DNA from: Acidobacteriota bacterium
Lineage (GTDB): Bacteria > Acidobacteriota > Terriglobia > 20CM-2-55-15
DNA length: 7,805 nucleotides
Assembly (NCBI GenBank): GCA_003222755.1
Contig: QHXA01000012.1
Location: 725 to 8,529 of the forward strand
Direction: 5' to 3'
The translations under genes and the position numbers were made by a program. Positions 1 through 6,500 of the stretch are shown here, piece after piece (position 1 is the first letter of the stretch; each line of letters starts with the position of its first letter). The notes under the pieces are model-generated. The model saw nothing but the letters and a program-made list of their open reading frames with translations, was not told the origin of the DNA and searched no databases.

Positions 1-534
1 GAGTCGGGCATTACATCGAGACACATCTACCTCGTTCAAGTCAATCAGCCGAACCGGCCTCGGGCTTTATTGAACTCGCGATTCAACGAGACCTATCCGG
101 AATTTTCACCGGACGGCCACTGGATCGCATATTGTTCAGACGAGTCCGGTCGAAGTGAACTCTACGTTCAGCCGTATCCGGGACCTGGTAAGCGAGTGTT
201 GATAACCACCGATGGAGCTGCAGAGCCCCTGTGGTCTCGAGTTGGTCAGGAACTTTTTTATCGAAGCTTAGGAGCACGGAACGAGGTGATCTCCGTACGA
301 TTCAAGATCGCCGGGAACGAATTCATTCCCCAGCAGCCCGTGAAGCTATTTGAAGGGCGTTTTGCTCGCACCGGCATCATTAGAAGCTGGGACATTGCTG
401 CCGATGGTCGGTTTCTCATGCTTGAACCCGATCCCGTACCGGCCGACGAGTTGAAATTACTCTTCCCTGCCACTCTCCGCATCGTCCTGAACTGGACGGA
501 AGAACTAAAACACCAGCCCGCGCCAGCGCATTAG
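1..534 (+). CDS. PD40/TolB-like beta-propeller protein, C-terminal part (5' truncated)
   Basis: The reading frame is open from the first base, so the gene starts upstream and only its last 177 residues are visible. It shows WD40-like (PD40) propeller blades: a YPEFSPDGHWIAYCSDESG motif at residues 32-50 followed by ELYVQPYPGPG, then EPLWSRVGQELFYRS at 75-89, then a degenerate WDIAADGRFLML blade at 130-141. This blade order and the 'LYVQPYPGPG' signature are typical of the C-terminal sensor/propeller half of acidobacterial proteins whose N-terminus is often a Pkn-type Ser/Thr kinase or a winged-helix DNA-binding domain. That half is not in the window, so kinase identity is inference. No membrane segment is visible in the retained part. 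The tail ends in KHQPAPAH and a TAG stop. The gene converges on thrC with a 21-bp gap (535-555), in which I see no hairpin terminator. Confidence 0.85.
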   Translation, partial: ESGITSRHIYLVQVNQPNRPRALLNSRFNETYPEFSPDGHWIAYCSDESGRSELYVQPYPGPGKRVLITTDGAAEPLWSRVGQELFYRSLGARNEVISVRFKIAGNEFIPQQPVKLFEGRFARTGIIRSWDIAADGRFLMLEPDPVPADELKLLFPATLRIVLNWTEELKHQPAPAH

Positions 535-555
535 TGTATGACGTCCGCTTGGCGA

Positions 556-1752
556 TTATCCGCCCGTGGGACTGCCGTAACGCTGCGACCACGCTTCTAG
601 ATATTTGTATCCGGAGCCCGTGTTGTAGATGAGAATGCGGTCTTTCCTGCCGAGGAATTCCGAACGTCTCAGCTTTTTTAGCGCGGCGATGCAGGCGCCG
701 CCTTCGGGAGCTACAAACAAGCCCTCGCGCGAGGCAAGTTCTTCACAGGCGTCCATCGTTTCAGCATCGGATACAGCCAGTGTGGTTCCGCCGCTTTGGC
801 GCACCGCTTGGAGAACGAGAAAATCTCCCAGCGGTTTCGGCACACGCAGTCCGCTTGCGAGTGTGGATGCGCCTTGCCAGAATTCGCTGAATTCGGCGTT
901 CTGCTCGAACGCGCGGACGATCGGCTGACAGCCTTCGGCCTGGACCGCGATCATCTTGGGACGCTTCGGTCCGATCCAGCCCAGTTGCTCGAGCTCTCGA
1001 AACGCTTTCCACATGCCGATCATTCCTACGCCGCCACCTGTCGGGTAGAAGATCGCATCGGGTACGTCCCAACCGAACTGCTCGGCAGCTTCGAGGCCCA
1101 TCGTCTTCTTGCCTTCGATGCGATAAGGCTCTTTCAGAGTCGAAAGATCGAACCATTGTTCGGTGGCCTTCCCGTCCGCAACACGCCTGGCGCAATCGCT
1201 GATCAGTCCGTCGACAAGAGTGACTTTCGCGCCGAACGCTTTCGCTTCCAGAAAATTCGCGAGAGGTACATCTCGAGGCATGAACACGTGCGCCTCGATA
1301 CCTGCGGCTGCAGCATAGGCGGCCAACGCGCCGCCCGCGTTGCCGGCGGTTGGAATGGCGACTTTGGTGATGCCCAGTTCCACGCACATCGAGATCGCGC
1401 AAGAGAGTCCACGCGCTTTGAATGAGCCCGTGGGGTTGACGCCTTCGTCTTTAAGCCAGAGGTCATCGCATTGCAGGTGATCGCCCAGGCGATGGATTCG
1501 ATGCAACGGAGTAAACCCCTCCTGTAACGAGATGATGTGTTCTTTCAGACGCACCGGCAGCAACGGCGCATATCTCCACATCGATCGTGGCGCATCGGCC
1601 AAAGAGTCACGATCCCAGCGCTGTTTAAGGGTTTCGAGGTCGTACCGGACTAGGAGCGGCCAGCCGGCAGTACTCACGTTGTGCACTGTCCCGGCTGCGA
1701 AACGCTCACCCGTCCGGCTGCATTCCAGATGTGTTACTGCCGTGTCCGTCAT
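556..1752 (-). CDS. thrC: Threonine synthase (PLP-dependent)
   Basis: This 398-aa protein is a fold-type II PLP enzyme that would convert O-phospho-L-homoserine to L-threonine plus phosphate in the cytoplasm. The PLP Schiff-base lysine is K112 in NPTGSFKARG (106-115). TAGNAGGALAAYAA (135-148) is the substrate/cofactor loop, PTGGGVG (237-243) the phosphate-binding glycine loop, and APEGGA (348-353) and YNTGSG (376-381) are late conserved motifs. Its length suits the shorter threonine synthase class that carries an N-terminal zinc-ribbon-like knuckle before PLLVRYDL (residues 32-39). Here the knuckle is degenerate: C11 remains, but the other three usual Cys positions are T14, V26 and A29. The ATG start is supported by this N-terminal homology; the frame upstream meets a stop within about 15 nt. 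No Shine-Dalgarno sequence precedes it. A different PLP lyase, such as a cysteate-synthase-like enzyme, is possible but less likely. Confidence 0.88.
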   Translation of the reverse strand: MTDTAVTHLECSRTGERFAAGTVHNVSTAGWPLLVRYDLETLKQRWDRDSLADAPRSMWRYAPLLPVRLKEHIISLQEGFTPLHRIHRLGDHLQCDDLWLKDEGVNPTGSFKARGLSCAISMCVELGITKVAIPTAGNAGGALAAYAAAAGIEAHVFMPRDVPLANFLEAKAFGAKVTLVDGLISDCARRVADGKATEQWFDLSTLKEPYRIEGKKTMGLEAAEQFGWDVPDAIFYPTGGGVGMIGMWKAFRELEQLGWIGPKRPKMIAVQAEGCQPIVRAFEQNAEFSEFWQGASTLASGLRVPKPLGDFLVLQAVRQSGGTTLAVSDAETMDACEELASREGLFVAPEGGACIAALKKLRRSEFLGRKDRILIYNTGSGYKYLEAWSQRYGSPTGG

Positions 1753-1814
1753 CGCGCGTGGTATTATCCCGCATCCACCAAGAACCTATCCATGAATGAT
1801 AAGGAGGCAGTGAA
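1753..1814. promoter_or_regulatory. Divergent intergenic region, thrC / PAL-like gene
   Basis: This 62-bp spacer must hold the start signals of both divergent genes unless promoters lie within the coding regions. On the minus strand a GATAAT hexamer (complement of 1763-1768) lies 10 nt before the thrC ATG. If it is a -10 box, the thrC mRNA would be nearly leaderless, which agrees with the lack of a Shine-Dalgarno sequence there. I see no good -35 partner at 16-18 nt. On the plus strand I could not pick out a convincing -10/-35 pair for the propeller gene. Confidence 0.3.
1801..1807 (+). promoter_or_regulatory. Ribosome binding site of the PAL-like propeller gene
   Basis: AAGGAGG lies 7 nt before the ATG at 1815, a near-ideal Shine-Dalgarno match and spacing. 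It decides the start in favour of 1815 over the internal in-frame ATG at 1833 (Met7). Confidence 0.8.
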
Positions 1815-2798
1815 ATGTCGCATGCACTTCAAATGAAAATCAGGCGTGTTGTACCCGCCGTCGCGGTAATGGTCGTGTTTGCAATGGCGGTGCACGCGCA
1901 AGACAATCCCTACCGCATCGCAGAGGGTTGGCCCCAGCTTCCGGCGGGCATCATGTGGGGAGCGGTTATCTCTGCCGACGCGGATGCGCAAGGCAACATT
2001 TGGGTTTTCCACCGGAGCGATCCGACTATTCTGCAATTTGCGCCTTCCGGCAAGCTGCTAAAGAGCTACGGCAAGGGAATGTTCGTACAGCCGCATGGGA
2101 TGACGATAGACCGCGAGGGGAATATTTGGCTCACCGACGCGCAGGCAAAAGATGGAAAGGGGATGCAGGTTTTCAAGTTTAGTCCGGATGGAAAAGTCTT
2201 AATGACGCTCGGCAAGGCCGGCGTTGCCGCGGAAGGCCCCGACACCTTCAATGGTCCGACCGATGTAGTCGTTGCGCCGAATGGAGACATCTTCGTCTCC
2301 GATGGGCATGTGGCAAATAGCAACGGGCGTATTGTGAAATTTTCCAAGGACGGGAAATTCATCAAGGCGTGGGGTAAGAGAGGCTCTGGCCCGGGCGAGA
2401 TGGACACGCCGCATAGCATCGCGATGGATTCCCGAGGACGGCTTTTCGTCGCTGACCGTGCGAACAGCCGCATCCAGATCTTCGATCAAGATGGCCGCTT
2501 CCTCGATCAATGGAAGCAGTTCGGCCGCCCGAGCGGAGTCTTTATAGACAAGAATGACGTGATTTATGTCGCCGATTCCCAGTCGAACGCGATGTTGAAT
2601 CCAGGTTTCAAAAGAGGACTCAGGGTTGGCAGCGCGAAGGATGGAAAGGTCACGGCATTCATTCCGTTTGTCGAACCCGAACCCGATAAGAACAACAACG
2701 CGGGCATGGAAGGTGTCACGGCCGACGCAATGGGCAACATCTACGTTGGCGAAACCACGACACAGACGCTGAAAAAATACGTCAAGAGCGGGCGATGA
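1815..2798 (+). CDS. Secreted NHL-repeat beta-propeller, peptidyl-alpha-hydroxyglycine alpha-amidating lyase (PAL)-like
   Basis: This 327-aa protein starts with a signal peptide: basic MKIRR (residues 7-11), a hydrophobic stretch at about 12-25, and likely cleavage after AVHA-28. Mature protein begins QDNPYRIAEGW. NHL-type blades follow: DADAQGNIWVFH (55-66), PHGMTIDREGNIWLTDA (93-109), PTDVVVAPNGDIFVSDG (148-164), PHSIAMDSRGRLFVADRANSRIQIFD (199-224), PSGVFIDKNDVIYVADS (239-255) and EGVTADAMGNIYVGE (299-313). Compared with animal PAL, which cleaves peptidyl-alpha-hydroxyglycine to an amidated peptide and glyoxylate, it keeps the FHR arginine (R67), the PHG and PHS zinc-type histidines (H94, H200) and the ADR arginine (R215). 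The usual catalytic Tyr is H165 and the third zinc His is E299. The true substrate is therefore unknown, and PAL activity is only one possibility. Periplasmic or extracellular location is inferred from the signal peptide. The FKBP gene follows 16 nt downstream, probably in the same transcript. Confidence 0.87.
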   Translation: MSHALQMKIRRVVPAVAVMVVFAMAVHAQDNPYRIAEGWPQLPAGIMWGAVISADADAQGNIWVFHRSDPTILQFAPSGKLLKSYGKGMFVQPHGMTIDREGNIWLTDAQAKDGKGMQVFKFSPDGKVLMTLGKAGVAAEGPDTFNGPTDVVVAPNGDIFVSDGHVANSNGRIVKFSKDGKFIKAWGKRGSGPGEMDTPHSIAMDSRGRLFVADRANSRIQIFDQDGRFLDQWKQFGRPSGVFIDKNDVIYVADSQSNAMLNPGFKRGLRVGSAKDGKVTAFIPFVEPEPDKNNNAGMEGVTADAMGNIYVGETTTQTLKKYVKSGR

Positions 2799-2803
2799 AC
2801 AGC

Positions 2804-2808
2804 GGAGG
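2804..2808 (+). promoter_or_regulatory. Ribosome binding site of the FKBP gene
   Basis: GGAGG lies 6 nt before the ATG at 2815, within the 16-nt gap after the propeller stop codon. It supports this start, which is also the one that gives a complete signal peptide. The tight spacing suggests co-transcription with the upstream gene. Confidence 0.75.
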
Positions 2809-2814
2809 TTATTT

Positions 2815-3261
<447 letters not shown>

Positions 3262-3298
3262 TGAGGCAGGCCGATTCGCACCGGAGCGTGCAAGTAAA

Positions 3299-3345
3299 TT
3301 AGCCGGGAGTACGCGCACGTTTTTTGTGCGCGTACTCCCGGCTAA
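3299..3345. repeat. Perfect 20-bp inverted repeat, possible transcription terminator or mobile repeat unit
   Basis: Arms 3299-3318 and 3326-3345 are exact reverse complements (20 of 20), with a 7-nt loop (GTTTTTT). The arms begin TTAGCCGGGAGT and end ...CGCGCAC. The stem is GC-rich and very stable. It lies 37 nt after the FKBP stop, so it could end the propeller-FKBP transcript. However, the T-run is in the loop and no T-tract follows the 3' arm on either strand, so it is not a classical intrinsic terminator. A palindromic repeat of REP or MITE type is an alternative. Confidence 0.85.
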
Positions 3346-3361
3346 CGAACTTAACGGAATG

Positions 3362-3381
3362 CGCACCCCGGCAGGGGTGCG
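3362..3381. repeat. Short GC-rich hairpin (8-bp stem, 4-nt loop)
   Basis: CGCACCCC (3362-3369) pairs perfectly with GGGGTGCG (3374-3381) around the loop GGCA. A weaker 5-bp inverted pair follows directly: GAGTC at 3381-3385 with GACTC at 3392-3396. With neighbouring palindromes it forms a structured non-coding block. Confidence 0.7.
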
Positions 3382-3429
3382 AGTCGTCCTGGACTCCCCT
3401 CCAGAGTGCGGCTGTTTCGTTTCAGACAA

Positions 3430-3467
3430 CCGGGGGTTGCGCTCGCTCCCGCTCGCTTAACCCCCGG
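3430..3467. repeat. Inverted repeat (9-bp stem) with internal direct repeat
   Basis: CCGGGGGTT (3430-3438) pairs perfectly with AACCCCCGG (3459-3467). The 20-nt loop contains two copies of GCTCGCT (3441-3447 and 3451-3457). This layout resembles intergenic repeats seen many times per genome in some soil bacteria; that resemblance is from memory and was not searched. A weaker 7-bp stem with one G-T wobble follows at 3475-3491 (GCACGCC / GGTGTGC). Confidence 0.65.
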
Positions 3468-3519
3468 CTTCCTTGCACGCCTCCGGTGTGCGGTCGCGGG
3501 CTTTAGCGCTCGTTTGTTG

Positions 3520-3548
3520 TTGCGCGTGTTCGAGACAGCTTGTATAAG
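3520..3548 (+). promoter_or_regulatory. Candidate sigma70-type promoter of the TonB-dependent receptor gene
   Basis: TTGCGC (3520-3525) and TATAAG (3543-3548) are separated by 17 bp. The -10 box matches the consensus at 5 of 6 positions; the -35 box matches only its TTG. Transcription would start near 3555, about 18 nt before the ATG at 3573. Its place right after the hairpin block suggests the receptor has its own transcript. Confidence 0.4.
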
Positions 3549-3563
3549 GAACCCACTTCAACT

Positions 3564-3570
3564 GGGGGAG
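3564..3570 (+). promoter_or_regulatory. Ribosome binding site deciding the receptor start at 3573
   Basis: GGGGGAG ends 2 nt before the ATG at 3573. The spacing is short, but the signal peptide begins exactly at this ATG (MRKVPVAITVLL). An in-frame TTG at 3540 would add 11 hydrophilic residues before it and would sit just upstream of the candidate -10 box. Confidence 0.6.
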
Positions 3571-3572
3571 CC

Positions 3573-6500
3573 ATGCGTAAAGTACCCGTCGCGATAACCG
3601 TATTGCTGTGTCTCATCCAAACAAATGCTGCGTTCGCACAAACCGGTAACGCGTCTGTGGGTGGATTCGTCCAGGATCCCTCTCGCGCCTTCATTCCGGG
3701 CGTGACCGTAACTGCGTTAAACACGCAAACGGGTGTTGCGACCACGGTCGTGACGAACGAGTCCGGAGCATACAACGTTCCGAGCCTCTTGCCTGGAACG
3801 TACAAACTCAGCGCGGAGCTGCCGGGCTTTCGTACGCAGGTTTACAACGACGTACAACTCGGCGCCAATACGGCGGCGCGATACAACTTCACGCTGGAAG
3901 TTGGTGCGGTGACGGAAGCCGTGGAGGTGACGGCCGAGAGAACCGCATTGCTCGCCGAAACGTCGCCGACAATCGGGCAGGTCTTACCGGAACGGCAGGT
4001 TCGCGACCTTCCTCTCGTCAGCACTAACGTTCTCGATTTGATGAAGACCATGCCGGGAGTACGCGGCGCCGGCCTTGGGATATCCACGACATTTGCGGGC
4101 ATCAGCACCAACTACGTCAACACGGTGCGAGACGGTATCAGCGTGCAGGAAGGGCGGTACGAAAACGGTGTCGGCTCCACCACATTAATTAATCCCGACA
4201 TGGTCGGCGAATTCCGCGTCATTCTCACGCCGGTGGATGCTGAGCTTGGGCGGGGCAACGGGCAGGTTCAAATCATCACTCGTTCCGGGACAAACGAATT
4301 CCGCGGAAGCGCCGTGTGGAACGTCCGGAACTCCGCGCTGGATGCGAATACCTGGAGCAACAACAAACAAATCGTGCGCGGTGTCTGGACTCCCGGCAGG
4401 CCGGCCTGGATCAATCGGAATGAATACACGGCAAGTCTTGGTGGCCCCATTGTAAAGAACAAGACGTTCTTCTTTGCCCTCTGGGGCCAGCAGTTCGAGC
4501 GCCAGCGAAATACGATGAGGCCCGCCGTACTCACCGATTGTGCGAGAAACGGCATCTTCCGGTATTGGGATGGCTGGGCAAATGGCAATATCAACACGGC
4601 GACCAGCAGAGCCGGCGCAAATCCGACGATTGCGTCCGTGGATTCGTTCGGGAATCCGGTGCGGCCAGCAACGAATGCAGACGGCACGCCGTACACGGGC
4701 CAGCTCCGATACTTCAGTGTGTTCGGTCCACTTTTGAATACGCCGGCGAGGTCCGATTGTTCGGATGCGACTGTACAAGGTGCTGCGTGGGATCCGCTTC
4801 GCCCGCGAATGGACCCCGCCGGAGTGAGCCAGAAATACCTCGCATTGATGCCGCACGCCAATATTTTCGACGGCGGCGATGGCCTGAATACCGGCATCCA
4901 TCAGTGGGTGCGAAGCGCACACGGAAATGCGAACCTCGGGACCGCATCGGGTACCAGCTTCGATGCGGACAACAGGCAAATCAATACCAAGATAGACCAC
5001 ACCTTCAGTGCCCGCCACAAACTGGCAGCCAATTACAGCTTTCAATGGGTCGACAACGAATACATCCGAAATCCAACGGTACAGTGGCCCGGCGGATACT
5101 CTTCACCGACGATTCGGCGTCCCCGGGTGCTGACGGTTAACTTTACTTCGACTTTGACGCCGTCGCTGCTGAACGAAGCGCGCTTTGGATATCGCGCCAA
5201 CTGGCACTACGTCTGGGCGCCCTGGGAAGTGCCTGACGCGAAACAGCGCGAGGTGCCTCTTTCCCTGCTACAACAAGGAGGTCAGGGGTTCCCCATCGCT
5301 TATGTTCCAGCGATGATCGGCTCGACAATGCCAATGAATTTTCAGGTGAATGGAAACTATTTCAGCTGCGAGACCGATTGCGCGCAACAAGGCAATCACA
5401 CGCCATTATTCGATTACTCGGACACGATCAGCTGGACCAAGGGCAAACACGCGTTTAGAGGCGGCGCCGATTTTCGCGTTGCTTATTCCAGAGGATATGA
5501 AACGCCGACAGCGCCAATTCCGAAAGCCACGGGCGGCGCGGGTTTAAACCCGACCCAGGTGTTCAGGAACAATTCCAGCATTCCCGGCTTCGTCTCCAAT
5601 AACGAAACAATGGCGAACCAGCTTCTGTATTTTCTTGCCGGCTCGCTGAATAACGCTCAGCAGTATTACTACATCGAAACGCCGGACCAGCTGACGAAGT
5701 GGAGCAGCTATCTGGACCATACCCGCAAACTAACCGACGCTCACCAAAAGGACTTCTCAGTGTTTTTCAAGGACGATTGGAAAGTGCATCCCTCATTTAC
5801 TCTCAATCTCGGGGTGCGCTACGAATACTATGGCGTGCCGTATGAGGGCGCCGGACTCACGCCGTCGCCCGTCGGAGGCGGCATCGCGCTGTTCGGAGTG
5901 TCCGGTCGAAGCTTCGATCGATGGATGCGCACCGACAATCCGGTGGATCTGAACCTTCTGACGCAGATGGAACTCGTCGGCCCCAAGACGCCCAATCCGA
6001 GCAAGTCCCTCTACAAAGATGACTGGAACAACTTCGGTCCCGCGGCAGGTTTTGCCTGGCAGCTTCCATGGTTCGGGAAACAGAAAACCAATATCCGCGG
6101 CGGATACCAGATAACGTACATCAAGGGCGCCAGTCTCTCGACTCTCGTTAACAGCATTTTTATCAACCAGGGTTTTCTGAACCTCGCGCAGACGCAAGGG
6201 CCGACGGATGGAACTTACTTCGATCTCCGAAACCTGGCGGGCTTGGTGCCAATACCTCCGAACGGCTTACCGATGCAGCCGATCCCGCTGCTGAAGCTGA
6301 ATCAGAATGCCAATGCGTTCGACTACAACTACGCCTCGCCTTACGTTCAAAATTACACGCTCTCCGTAACGCGGGATATTTCGCGGAACTTCAACCTCGA
6401 CGTTCGTTACATCGGCACACGAGGCTTGAAGCTGAATGGAAACTATGACCTGAATTCGCCCAATGTCTTCTATAACCCGACCCTCTTCGACGCCTTCGAG

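Larger units (their letters stand above)
3262..3572. other. Non-coding hairpin-rich intergenic region
   Basis: The 311 bp between the FKBP and receptor genes hold no credible gene. Short open frames here run across palindromes, lack ribosome binding sites and have no recognisable protein motif. The region contains at least four inverted repeats between 3299 and 3491 and then about 30 bp without structure before a candidate promoter at 3520-3548. It may combine the 3' end of the propeller-FKBP unit, one or more dispersed repeats, and the 5' control region of the receptor gene. Confidence 0.75.

Noticed and set aside
535..555. Possible bidirectional terminator between the convergent propeller-C-terminal gene and thrC.
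   Set aside because: The 21-bp gap holds no inverted repeat or T-run that I can find.
796..1425. A 209-codon open frame antisense to thrC, and a 213-codon frame on the minus strand at 761-1402.
   Set aside because: Both lie fully inside the thrC gene in other frames, have no ribosome binding site or recognisable motif, and are rich in Arg/Ser as expected of shadow frames in GC-rich DNA.
3302..4065. A 14-bp exact match between the hairpin arm (3302-3315) and the receptor gene (4052-4065, coding for the PGVR region).
   Set aside because: The receptor copy encodes a conserved plug motif (MPGVRG), and one 14-bp match in a 7.8-kb window is not far from chance. No flanking similarity extends it.
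4186..4195. ATTAATTAAT palindrome inside the receptor gene.
   Set aside because: It encodes part of the conserved LINPD plug segment and is a short AT palindrome, so it needs no regulatory explanation.
4185..5140. Long open frames inside the receptor gene (286 codons on the minus strand at 4185-5045; 200 codons on the plus strand at 4538-5140).
   Set aside because: They overlap a well-supported receptor frame completely, and their translations show no domain, signal peptide or start signal.
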